This document shows positions 44,239 through 51,560 of a DNA stretch of 64,000 nt, in pieces. The notes beneath the pieces are model-generated. The model ran no database searches. It had not been told where the DNA came from and saw nothing but the letters and a program-made list of their open reading frames with translations. Each line of letters begins with the position of its first letter. The first letter of the stretch is position 1. The stretch spans positions 62,001-126,000 of the forward strand of contig NZ_JBFAPK010000008.1 in the NCBI RefSeq assembly GCF_040676675.1, read 5' to 3'. The DNA is from JBFAPK01 sp040676675. GTDB taxonomy: Bacteria > Actinomycetota > Actinomycetes > Mycobacteriales > Micromonosporaceae. The position numbers and the translations under genes were made by a program.

Positions 44239-44628
44239 CCGGTCGCCCGCGCCGGCCCGGGCCGGTCACGCCGCCGTGGTACCAGCGGGCCACCGCTGCG
44301 GGCCTGGGGCGGAGTGTGCCCGGGCCACCCGCGCGGGCCAGGGCCGGAGTGTGCCCGGCACCACCCGGTCGGCTTCCCGTTTGCCTCCTCCGCCGACGGG
44401 AAGCCAGGTCCTGATCGGCGGAACCGGCCCGGTGACGGCGGGTCGGGCGCCGGGGCAGACGGTCACCGTGATCGGCGGTGACGCGCCGCCGGGGAGTGGC
44501 GGCGGCCGGCGGGCCAGGGGTTTGCGCCCGCTCCGCCGGCGAGCGGTTCCGGTCATTTCTGTACCGGGTGTCCGGATATTCCCGCACGGGCCGCACGAGA
44601 CCTGGAATCATCATCCGGTGGAGGTGAA
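44239..44628. other. Gene-free 390-bp spacer with imperfect direct repeats
   Basis: No coding frame with convincing character is present. GCGGGC..GGGCCGGAGTGTGCCCGG-type units occur twice at ~44298-44372, and GC-rich self-complementary words lie near 44255. The last ~70 bp (44555-44628) are less GC-rich and probably carry the promoter of the small membrane-protein gene. Confidence 0.5.
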
Positions 44629-44796
44629 ATGCCCGTTCTGCTCAAGAAGATCCTAGCGTGGGGATTCTTCGCCTTCCTGATCTTCTTCATCGCGTTCCGG
44701 CCGGACGGTGCGGCCCAGACCTTCAAATCCATCGGCGCCGTCCTCATGGCGATCTTCCAGGGTTTCGGCGACTTCCTCACCAGCCTGATGACCTGA
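44629..44796 (+). CDS. Small 55-residue membrane protein
   Basis: The reading frame encodes 55 residues, starting 'MPVLLKKILAWGFFAFLIFF', with a strong GGAGG site 4 bases before the ATG. Residues ~4-23 form one membrane helix with positive N-terminal lysines; residues ~31-52 form a second, amphipathic helix ('FKSIGAVLMAIFQGFGDFL'). Similar 'TFKSIG...GDFL' small proteins are, to my knowledge, common in actinomycetes with no assigned role. It is bracketed by the spacer at 44239 and the palindromic repeat at 44837. Confidence 0.75.
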   Translation: MPVLLKKILAWGFFAFLIFFIAFRPDGAAQTFKSIGAVLMAIFQGFGDFLTSLMT

Positions 44797-44836
44797 GCCC
44801 TTCCCTTGCCTTCCCTTCCCCCTCCTCCTCTCTCTC

Positions 44837-44904
44837 CTCCGCGATCTAGGGCAAATCCTCGTGAGAGGATCTCTAATCACGACGATTTGCCCTAGATCGC
44901 GGAG
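44837..44904. repeat. Long palindromic intergenic repeat, copy 2
   Basis: Two 28-bp arms (CTCCGCGATCTAGGGCAAAT... with one mismatch) enclose a 12-nt loop containing GGATCTC. The element begins 40 bp after the small membrane-protein stop; same family as 30675 and 50931. Confidence 0.85.
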
Positions 44905-45069
44905 GGGTGGGGCGTCACCGACGGCGAGCCCGGCGGTGACTGTCCCGTGACGCCGCCGCCGGCATGGTGGGTTCCGCCACAGCGCCCGGCACTCGCCGGG
45001 AGGGCGAGCGGAGGGAGCCCAACGTGTGCCCAGATGCGTGGATCCGGTCGGCGTCGACGGAGGCAGCCC

Positions 45070-46419
45070 GTGCCCGCCACCGCGCTTGACGTGATCGTCG
45101 TCGGCGCCGGTACGGGCGGCATGTGCCTGGCGCACGGCCTGCGCCGGGCGGGCATCAACGTGGCCGTGTACGAGCGGTACCGCACCCGCCGCGACGGCCT
45201 GCACGGGTACCGGCTCGGCATCGGGCCGACCGGCAACCGGGCGCTGCGCGAGTGCCTGCCGCCGGACCTCTTCGCGACGTTCATGGCCACCTGCGCGGCG
45301 GCACCCCGGTACTTCAACGTGCTCACCGAGAAGCTGGGCCAGACGGCGTCCTTCGCGCTGCGTACCGACACCGACCCGATCAACAGCGAACGGGCCGTCT
45401 CCCGGATGACCCTGCGCCAGGTCCTGCTGACCGGGCTGGAGGAGATCGTCCACTTCGACAAGACCTTCACCCACTACGAGCAGCACGACAACGGTACGGT
45501 CACCGCGTACTTCGCCGACGGCACCTCGGCCACCGCGGACCTGCTCGTCGGGGCCGACGGTACCCATTCGGCGATCCGCCGGCAGTACCTGCCGCACGCC
45601 GAGGTACGCGACGCCGGCAGCATCAACATCGCCACCAAGACGCTGCTCACCTCCCGGACGCGGGCGCTGCTGACCGAGCAGATGCTCGACGGGCTCTCAC
45701 TGATCTTCGGCGCCGGCGGGATCATGGGAGTGCTGCACGTGATGCGCTTCAACTGGGACCAGCACGGCGTGGTCAAGCCGGGGGTCGGCGGTACCGACGC
45801 CGAGCTGATCGAGAGCTGGCCGGGCCTGCTCTACGACAACACCCGCGACTACATCAACCTGATCATCTGGAGCGCCAACCGCCGCTTCCCGGAGAACGTG
45901 ATGGAGCTGCGGGGCGAGGAACTCATCCGGCTCGCCCTGGAGCTGACCCCGAACTGGCATCCCCACCTGCGCGAACTCTTCGTCCGCGCCGACCCCGGCA
46001 GCTGCATCCCGATCAAGGTCGCCACCTCCGTACCGGTCGAGCCCTGGAAGTCCAGCAACATCACCCTGCTCGGCGACGCGATCCACACGATGACCCCGGG
46101 ACGCGGCGTCGGCGCCAACACCGCGCTGCGGGACGCCGCGCTGCTCTGCCGGGAACTGACCTCGGTGAGGGCCGGGGAGAAGTCCCTGCTCCAGGCGGTC
46201 GCCGACTACGAGGCGGAGATGCTGCCGTACGGCTTCGCCCGGGTCGCCGACTCGCTGGCCAACAACGGCACCAGCGCGGACGACCCGCTCTACCGGCCGG
46301 TCCTCGGCCGGCTGGCGCTGCTCGCCGCCCGCGGCTACTTCAGCGTCAACAGCCGGGTACCGCCGCTGCGGCGCAAGTTCGTCGAGGGCTTCTACAACAA
46401 GCGCGGCGCGGAGGTCTGA
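45070..46419 (+). CDS. FAD-dependent aromatic-hydroxylase-type monooxygenase
   Basis: The 449-residue protein has the FAD-binding GxGxxG in 'VIVVGAGTGGMCLAHGLRRAG' (~residues 8-25), 'YER' ribose contact, the DG motif 'LLVGADGTHSAIR' (~165) and 'LLGDAIHTMTPGRGVGANTALRDA' (~340), i.e. the complete PHBH/group A flavoprotein monooxygenase set. Such enzymes hydroxylate aromatic or polyketide substrates with NAD(P)H. GTG 45070 follows GGAGG. It is a stand-alone gene with no pathway neighbours, so the substrate is unknown. The C-terminus ends 'EGFYNKRGAEV'. Confidence 0.88.
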   Translation: MPATALDVIVVGAGTGGMCLAHGLRRAGINVAVYERYRTRRDGLHGYRLGIGPTGNRALRECLPPDLFATFMATCAAAPRYFNVLTEKLGQTASFALRTDTDPINSERAVSRMTLRQVLLTGLEEIVHFDKTFTHYEQHDNGTVTAYFADGTSATADLLVGADGTHSAIRRQYLPHAEVRDAGSINIATKTLLTSRTRALLTEQMLDGLSLIFGAGGIMGVLHVMRFNWDQHGVVKPGVGGTDAELIESWPGLLYDNTRDYINLIIWSANRRFPENVMELRGEELIRLALELTPNWHPHLRELFVRADPGSCIPIKVATSVPVEPWKSSNITLLGDAIHTMTPGRGVGANTALRDAALLCRELTSVRAGEKSLLQAVADYEAEMLPYGFARVADSLANNGTSADDPLYRPVLGRLALLAARGYFSVNSRVPPLRRKFVEGFYNKRGAEV

Positions 46420-46426
46420 GCCCGGG

Positions 46427-46499
46427 CGGCGGGTGCGCCCGGCTGAGCGGCCGGTGCGCAGTGCACGGCCGGCGGGTGCGCCCGGCTGAGCGGCCGGTG
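46427..46499. repeat. Two 30-bp direct repeats between convergent genes
   Basis: Identical 30-bp units at 46427-46456 and 46470-46499 (CGGCGGGTGCGCCCGGCTGA...), separated by 13 bp, lie between the monooxygenase and response-regulator stop codons. Confidence 0.75.
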
Positions 46500-47162
46500 T
46501 CAGCGGCGCCGTGGCGTGACCAGCCCCGACTCGTACGCCCAGACGACCAGTTGGGCGCGGTCGCGGCAGTGCAGCTTGGTCATCGCCCGGTTGACGTGTG
46601 TCTTCGCGGTCAACGGACTGATCACCATGCGCTCGGCGATCTCGTCGTTGCTCAGCCCGCGCGCGACGAACTCGACGACCTCCTGCTCGCGTGCGGTCAG
46701 CACGTCGCGGCCGGCCGCCGGGTCGGCCGGCGCCGGGCCCGCGACAAACTCGCTGATCAGCGTACGCGTGACCGCCGGGGCGAGCAGCGCGTCACCGCGG
46801 GCCACCACGCTGACGGCCTGTAGCAGGTCGGCGGGATCGGCGTCCTTGAGCAGGAACCCGCTGGCGCCGGCCCGGAGCGCGGCGAAGACGTACGGGTCGA
46901 GTCCGTAGTTGGTGAGAATGAGGACGCGGACCGTGCCGAGGTCGGGATCGGCGGCGATGCGCCGGGTCGCCTCGATACCGTCGAGCCCGGGCATCTGCAC
47001 GTCCATCAGCACGACGTCCGGCCGCAGGCGCCGCGACAGCTGGATCGCGGAGGCACCGTCGGCCGCCTCGCCGACGACCTCCAGGCCGTCCTCGGCGTCG
47101 AGCAGGGCCCGGAATCCGGCGCGCATCAGCGCCTGGTCGTCGGCGAGCAGCACGCGGATCAT
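46500..47162 (-). CDS. NarL/LuxR-type response regulator
   Basis: The 220-residue protein has a receiver domain with acidic pocket 'LLADDQ', phosphorylatable Asp in 'DVVLMDVQMPGLDG' (~53), Thr/Lys switch ('LILTNY', 'LLKDA') and a LuxR-type HTH ('LTAREQEVVEFVARGLSNDEIA', 'SPLTAKTHVNRAMTKL'). ATG 47162 follows GGAGGAGGCGTG; the start shares its A with the stop of an identical 26-codon mini-ORF carried by the 80-bp tandem repeat. It is paired with the histidine kinase at 47319. Confidence 0.92.
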   Translation of the reverse strand: MIRVLLADDQALMRAGFRALLDAEDGLEVVGEAADGASAIQLSRRLRPDVVLMDVQMPGLDGIEATRRIAADPDLGTVRVLILTNYGLDPYVFAALRAGASGFLLKDADPADLLQAVSVVARGDALLAPAVTRTLISEFVAGPAPADPAAGRDVLTAREQEVVEFVARGLSNDEIAERMVISPLTAKTHVNRAMTKLHCRDRAQLVVWAYESGLVTPRRR

Positions 47163-47320
47163 CACGCCTCCTCCCTTCGGTCGGAGCCGTGCCGATCCGC
47201 GGCGGACCGAGCTGGCTGGACCTCGCGCGAGCGCTCGGTCATCACGCCTCCTCCCTTCGGTCGGAGCCGTGCCGATCCGCGGCGGACCGAGCTGGCTGGA
47301 CCTCGCGCGAGCGCTCGGTC
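47161..47320. repeat. Perfect 80-bp tandem duplication
   Basis: Bases 47161-47240 and 47241-47320 are identical. Each unit contains a ribosome site and a TGATG-coupled mini-ORF, so the unit length (80) equals 27 codons minus the shared base. Confidence 0.95.
47162..47242 (-). CDS. Coupled 26-codon mini-ORF, copy B
   Basis: ATG at 47242 to TGA at 47162, 26 codons (MTERSREVQP..., very hydrophilic). The start shares its A with the stop of copy A and the stop shares its A with the response-regulator ATG (TGATG at both ends). A GGAGGAGGCGTG sequence precedes the ATG. It may be only a translational-coupling device. Confidence 0.4.
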   Translation of the reverse strand: MTERSREVQPARSAADRHGSDRREEA

Positions 47321-47322
47321 AT
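47242..47322 (-). CDS. Coupled 26-codon mini-ORF, copy A
   Basis: Identical to copy B. The ATG at 47322 overlaps the histidine-kinase stop (ATGA) and the TGA overlaps copy B's ATG. Whether the peptide is made or is functional is unknown; the perfect identity of the two copies may simply reflect recent duplication. Confidence 0.4.
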   Translation of the reverse strand: MTERSREVQPARSAADRHGSDRREEA

Positions 47323-48449
47323 GCCGGACCGTCCAGCGGAAACGTGGCCCGTACCGTAAACCCGCCGCCGTCGCGGGGGGCCGCCTCCAGCGTGCCGCCC
47401 AGGCCGGTGACCCGTTCCCGCATGCCGCGCAGGCCCACGCCGGGAGTCACCGGCCGGGCCGTCGAGGCCCGGCCGTCGTCGCTCACCGAGACGGTCAGCC
47501 GCGTCGGGGCGTACTCCACCTGGACCTGGACGGTGGCGGGGCCGGCGTGGCGGGTGACGTTGGTCAGGGCCTCCTGGACGACCCGGTACCCGGCCTGGTC
47601 GACCTCGACGGGCAGCTCCCGGGGCTCACCGGTGACGGTCAGCTGCACCGGTACGCCGGCCGCCAGGGTCCGCTCGGCGAGCTCACCCACCCGGGCCAGC
47701 CCGACGCGGTCGCCGTCGGCGGGTGAGCGCAGCACGTCCAGGGTCGCGCGCAGTTCCCGCATCGCGGTGCCGCTGGCCTCCTGGATCGCCAGCAGCGCGG
47801 CCGAGGGCTCCTCGCCGCGCTTGCGGGCCAGGTGCAGGGCGATCCCGGCCTGCACCTTGATCAGGGAGATGCTGTGGGTCAGCGAGTCGTGCAGGTCCCG
47901 GGCGATACGCAGGCGCTCCTCGCCGGCGCGGCGCAACGCCATCTCCTCGCGGGTGCGTTCGGCCTCGACCGCCCGCTGCTCGACCTGTTCCAGGTACGCC
48001 CGATGCTGCCGCGCGACCAGCCCGGCGATGTTGGCCGCGACGAACCAGCCCAGCAGCAGGGAGGTACGCTCGGCGATCAGCTGGCCGGGCCGGTCGGTGG
48101 GCGCGAGCGAGAAGTCGCGGGCCAGGAAACCGCCGAGGAACACGAGGCTGGCGAGGGCGGCGGCCGCTCGGTGTCCGCGCCACGCGGCGACGTAGACCGT
48201 GCCGAGGACGGCGAACGCGGGGGAGACCCCGCCGTGCACCCGGACGTAGAAGGCGAGCATGGTCACGGTCACCACGCTCAACGCCGCCACCGGGTACCGC
48301 CGGCACACCGCCACGGCCGCCGCCGTCAGCAGGACCAGGGCGACGTCGCCCGCCCGCACCGTGCCGGCGTCCGGCGCGACCGCGGCGTGGCCGAGCACGA
48401 GGAGGCCGAGGGCGACGCCGCCGAGGGCGTAGGGCAGGTCGGGGCGCAT
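47319..48449 (-). CDS. NarL-type sensor histidine kinase (HisKA_3)
   Basis: The 376-residue protein has about five N-terminal membrane segments (~residues 8-165), the dimerisation/phosphoacceptor motif 'RIARDLHDSLTHSISLIKVQAG' (His ~187; given for position) and an HATPase domain with 'VVQEALTNVTRHAG', 'DDGR' and 'GVGLRGMRERVTGLGG'. It fits the short DesK/LiaS-like kinases of actinomycetes. ATG 48449 is preceded by TACAGT 6 bp upstream and no ribosome site, so the mRNA may be leaderless. Its stop overlaps the first mini-ORF. Confidence 0.9.
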   Translation of the reverse strand: MRPDLPYALGGVALGLLVLGHAAVAPDAGTVRAGDVALVLLTAAAVAVCRRYPVAALSVVTVTMLAFYVRVHGGVSPAFAVLGTVYVAAWRGHRAAAALASLVFLGGFLARDFSLAPTDRPGQLIAERTSLLLGWFVAANIAGLVARQHRAYLEQVEQRAVEAERTREEMALRRAGEERLRIARDLHDSLTHSISLIKVQAGIALHLARKRGEEPSAALLAIQEASGTAMRELRATLDVLRSPADGDRVGLARVGELAERTLAAGVPVQLTVTGEPRELPVEVDQAGYRVVQEALTNVTRHAGPATVQVQVEYAPTRLTVSVSDDGRASTARPVTPGVGLRGMRERVTGLGGTLEAAPRDGGGFTVRATFPLDGPA

Positions 48450-48592
48450 GGTCGAACTGTAGAACGGGCGCGAGCGGGGAGCATCCGCCGTTCGCGGTAG
48501 CCGGGGCGTACCACGGACGCGGTATCGGCGGCCGGGCAAGTGCCTGCGCCGGCACGACGTTTTCCCGTCCCGCCGAGGCGAGCATCGAGCCC

Positions 48593-48790
48593 ATGACGAC
48601 CGAAGTGGAACCGACGCCGGACGGCCGCGCCGGCCCTCCCCTGTGGACGGCGCGTGACCTCGTGGCGGCGCCGAGACGTCCCGGCCCCGCCGCCGGCGGC
48701 CGGCTCCGCTTCGACCCCGTTCCGGCCCGGGCGGGTGCCCGCACCCGCCGGGCCGCGACCCCGCCAGCCCTAGGAGATCACAATGCGTAG
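48593..48790 (+). CDS. Possible 65-residue ORF upstream of the multicopper cluster
   Basis: ATG 48593 to TAG 48790, overlapping the next gene's start by 8 bp. The first ~45 codons have high third-position GC; the last ~12 do not. It is Pro/Arg-rich without recognisable domain. It could be a leader peptide or non-coding; the 143 bp from 48450 to 48592 contain nothing I can assign. Confidence 0.25.
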   Translation: MTTEVEPTPDGRAGPPLWTARDLVAAPRRPGPAAGGRLRFDPVPARAGARTRRAATPPALGDHNA

Positions 48791-49199
48791 AGCCTTCGTC
48801 GTCGCCAGCGCGCTGTTGCTCGCCACCTTCGTCCTGCAGTTCGCCTTCGCCGCCGTGGGCGCGTTCACCAAACCCGCGGGCGACGGCGCGTACGCCCTGC
48901 ACAGCGTCACCGGTATGGCGGTCATCCCCGCGCTCACCCTGCTCACCACCCTGTTCGCCGTGCTGGCGAAGGCGCCGGGCCGGCTCGTCGGCCTGTCGCT
49001 GCTGCCGCTCGGCCTCGTCGTCGTGCAGGCGCTCGTCGCCTCGCTCGCGAACGCGTTCACCGACGCGTCGGGCGCCAGCACCCCGCTGGGACTGACCGTG
49101 GCCGGGCTGCACGCGCTCAACGGCATCATCGCGGTACACGTCGTGGTCAGCGTGCACCAGGCGGCGCGGAAGCTGGCCAGCCCGGTGACGGCGGCATGA
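48783..49199 (+). CDS. Four-helix membrane protein partnered with the multicopper oxidase
   Basis: The 138-residue protein has four hydrophobic helices (~6-28, ~44-64, ~70-92, ~106-126). His residues in the membrane edges ('ALHSVTG', 'GLHALNGIIAVHVVVSVH') suggest possible heme or copper binding, similar to small DUF6220-type proteins, although this identification is tentative. Its stop overlaps the multicopper oxidase start (ATGA), so the two are co-translated and may form an electron-transfer or copper-handling pair. ATG 48783 follows 'AGGAGATCACA'. Confidence 0.7.
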   Translation: MRRAFVVASALLLATFVLQFAFAAVGAFTKPAGDGAYALHSVTGMAVIPALTLLTTLFAVLAKAPGRLVGLSLLPLGLVVVQALVASLANAFTDASGASTPLGLTVAGLHALNGIIAVHVVVSVHQAARKLASPVTAA

Positions 49200-50941
49200 G
49201 CACCGGCTCGCTGCTCGCGGCCGACCTCGTGGTCGCGGTTCTCGCGGCGGCCGGGTGGCTGGGCGCCGGCGCGGCGTCGGCCGCCCGGCGCCGTCCGGTG
49301 GCGCTGGGGCTGGCCGCCTTCGCGCTGCTCGCCACGGTCGCCCGCGCCATCACGATCACCGCGCTCGCCCGCGCCGGCTGGTGGTTCGCGGCGGAGAAGG
49401 TTCTCGTCGCCGCCCCGCTGTCGCTCGCGGCGCTGGTCGTCTCCGGGGCGGGGCTGCTCCGGGCCCGGCGCGACCTCCGGTCCGTCGCGGTCCCGCTGCT
49501 CTTCGCCGGGTACGCCGAGAGCGCCGCCCTGCTCGTGACGGTCCTGCACGGGTATCCGGCATCGGCGGGGGTGGGACTGCTCGCGGTCTCCGGGGTGGTC
49601 GCGGCGACCGCGGTCTCGTGGCGCCTGCTCGGCCCGCGTCCGTCCCGGGCGGTCTCCCGGGCGGTGGTCGCGCTGGCGGCCGTGGCGCTGGTGGCCGGCG
49701 TCGGGCTGGCCGTGGCCCCGGCGGCCGCCCCGGCCGGACAGCACACGCACGAGTACCGGGCCGCGCCGACCGTGGGGGAGCCGACCAGACGGTTCACCCT
49801 GACGGCCGGTACCGCCACGGTGGGGGTGAGCGGTCGCGAGGTGGCGGCGTGGGCGTTCAACGGGCAGGTGCCCGGGCCGGAGCTGACCGCCGCCGTCGGT
49901 GACGTCATCGAGGTGACGCTGCGCAACCGCGACATCGGGCGGGGCGTGACCCTGCACTGGCACGGGTACGACGTGCCGAACGACCAGGACGGGGTGCCCG
50001 GCGTGACGCAGCCGGCGGTGCTGCCCGGGCAGGAGTTCGTCTACCGGTTCCGCGCCGACCAGGCCGGGACGTACTGGTACCACACGCACGCGGTCTCCGA
50101 CGTCGGCGTGCGGATGGGGCTCTACGGCGTCCTGGTGGTGCGCCCGGCCCCGGCGACCGGCGTCGACGTCACGGTGCCGGTGCACACGCTGGCCGGCGTG
50201 CCGCTGCCCGTGCCGCGGGTGGAGCCGGTGCCGCCCGGCGTGCCCGTGCGGCTGCGCCTGGTCAACACCGACAGCACGACCCACCGGTACGCGCTGGCCG
50301 GGACCCCGTTCCGGGTCGCCGCGATCGACGGTAGCGACCTGCGGGGTCCGACGCCGCTGGTGGAGACCGCCGTGCTGATCCCCGCCGGCGGGCGCTACGA
50401 CCTGGTGTTCGAGGCGCCCGCCGGGCCGGTGGGACTGTTCGTCGACGGTCGGGTCGTCTACTCGACCGGACCGGTCGCCGCGGCGACCGGCGGGTGGCCG
50501 GTGCTGGATCCGCTCAGCTACGGCGCCGGCGCTCCGGTGCCGTGGTCCCGGTTCGACCGGCGGTTCACCCTCGTCCTCGACCGCGGCCTCGACCTGCACG
50601 GGCTGCTTCCGCGCTACGCCCACACGGTCAACGGTGCGGCCGACCCGGACATCCCGCCCCAGGTCGTACGCCTCGGCGACACCGTCAGGTTCACGATCGT
50701 GAACCGGTCGCTGGTGGTGCACCCGTGGCATCTGCACGGGCACCACGTCCTGGTGCTGTCCCGCAACGGCAGGCCGGCGAGCGGAAGTCCGCTGTGGTTG
50801 GACTCGTTCGACGTACGTCCCGGCGACGTCTGGGAGGTGGCGTTCTCGGCCGACAACCCGGGGGTGTGGGCGAACCACTGCCACAACCTGCCGCACGCCG
50901 ACGCCGGGATGATGCTGCATCTCACGTACTCGTCGATCTAG
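49196..50941 (+). CDS. Membrane-fused multicopper oxidase
   Basis: The 581-residue protein combines an N-terminal membrane domain of about 5-6 helices (~residues 5-175) with a two- to three-cupredoxin oxidase (~205-580). All copper motifs are present: 'TLHWHGYD', 'YWYHTHAVSD', 'HPWHLHGHHV' and 'WANHCHNLPHADAGMM', i.e. the type 2/3 trinuclear cluster and a type 1 site with Met axial ligand. The soluble part would face outside. Fusion of a multicopper oxidase to several membrane helices is unusual; related proteins are nitrite-reductase-like or copper-tolerance oxidases. The stop codon TAG lies within the palindromic repeat at 50931. Confidence 0.88.
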   Translation: MSTGSLLAADLVVAVLAAAGWLGAGAASAARRRPVALGLAAFALLATVARAITITALARAGWWFAAEKVLVAAPLSLAALVVSGAGLLRARRDLRSVAVPLLFAGYAESAALLVTVLHGYPASAGVGLLAVSGVVAATAVSWRLLGPRPSRAVSRAVVALAAVALVAGVGLAVAPAAAPAGQHTHEYRAAPTVGEPTRRFTLTAGTATVGVSGREVAAWAFNGQVPGPELTAAVGDVIEVTLRNRDIGRGVTLHWHGYDVPNDQDGVPGVTQPAVLPGQEFVYRFRADQAGTYWYHTHAVSDVGVRMGLYGVLVVRPAPATGVDVTVPVHTLAGVPLPVPRVEPVPPGVPVRLRLVNTDSTTHRYALAGTPFRVAAIDGSDLRGPTPLVETAVLIPAGGRYDLVFEAPAGPVGLFVDGRVVYSTGPVAAATGGWPVLDPLSYGAGAPVPWSRFDRRFTLVLDRGLDLHGLLPRYAHTVNGAADPDIPPQVVRLGDTVRFTIVNRSLVVHPWHLHGHHVLVLSRNGRPASGSPLWLDSFDVRPGDVWEVAFSADNPGVWANHCHNLPHADAGMMLHLTYSSI

Positions 50942-50994
50942 GGCATATCGTCGTGATTGGAGATCAACTAACCCGGATTTGCCCTAGATCGACG
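50931..50994. repeat. Long palindromic intergenic repeat, copy 3, supplying two stop codons
   Basis: Outer arms CGTCGATCTAGGGCA (50931-50945) and TGCCCTAGATCGACG (50980-50994) are perfect; the interior is more diverged than in copies 1 and 2. TCG-ATC-TAG in each arm forms the last codons and stop of the oxidase (plus) and of the Clp-N protein (minus). Confidence 0.85.
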
Positions 50995-51550
50995 GGATCT
51001 GCCGCCGGACACCGTCGTACGTCACGCCGTGCGCCGTGAGGACCTCGGCGATCGGGCCGGGGAGCCCCTGGCGGAGCAGCGCCAGCAGCAGGTGGCCACT
51101 GGTGATCTCCCGCTGCCGCAGGGCGACCGCCTCGCGCAGGCTGAGTTCGAGGACCTTCTTCGCCTCGGGCGTGAACGGTGCGCCCAGTCGGCCGCGCCGG
51201 CGCGGCGGCGGGGCCGCCGCCAGGTCGGAGAGGGCGTCCGGCCCGAACGCCTCCTCGATGCGGCGGAACACCTCGTCGATGTCGACGCCGACCACCCGCA
51301 GCGCGGCGACCTCGTCGTCGGTCAGCCCGGCCCGGCCGACCCGCGGCGCGAGCGCGGCCCGTAGCGCCGCCGCGGTGACGCCGTGACCCGTGAGCACCCG
51401 CGCCCCGCTCTGCTCGCCGCCGCCCTGCCCGCCGTCGGCGAGCGCGAGCAGCAGGTGTTCCGGGGCGACCTTCGCCGCGCCGGCGCCGCCGGCGATCTCG
51501 ACGCTGTCGGTGACGACCTGGCGGACCTCTCTGGTGAACCGTTCGAACAT
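50984..51550 (-). CDS. Clp N-terminal-domain protein without ATPase
   Basis: The 188-residue protein contains two Clp-N (ClpC/ClpA N-terminal) repeats: 'FTREVRQVVTDSVEIA...VAPEHLLLALADG' (~5-75) and 'FTPEAKKVLELSLREAVALRQREITSGHLLLALL' (~125-175; quoted in part), separated by a short Arg-rich linker, and no AAA+ ATPase module. Such stand-alone Clp-N proteins may act as adaptors or decoys for Clp proteases. It starts 10 bp after the small HTH gene, with which it forms an operon, and its stop codon lies in the palindromic repeat. Confidence 0.85.
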   Translation of the reverse strand: MFERFTREVRQVVTDSVEIAGGAGAAKVAPEHLLLALADGGQGGGEQSGARVLTGHGVTAAALRAALAPRVGRAGLTDDEVAALRVVGVDIDEVFRRIEEAFGPDALSDLAAAPPPRRRGRLGAPFTPEAKKVLELSLREAVALRQREITSGHLLLALLRQGLPGPIAEVLTAHGVTYDGVRRQIPSI

Positions 51551-51560
51551 GGCCTGCTCC

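Noticed and set aside
46427..46499. CRISPR array
   Set aside because: Only two repeats with a 13-bp spacer and no Cas genes.
47162..47322. Mini-ORFs as remnants of a larger frameshifted protein
   Set aside because: Both units have intact start, stop and ribosome site, and the kinase and regulator are complete, so no broken gene is needed to explain them.
30675..50994. Riboswitch or attenuator interpretation of the palindromic repeats
   Set aside because: They lie at gene 3' ends, one overlaps two stop codons, and the arms are near-perfect complements without conserved loop structure.
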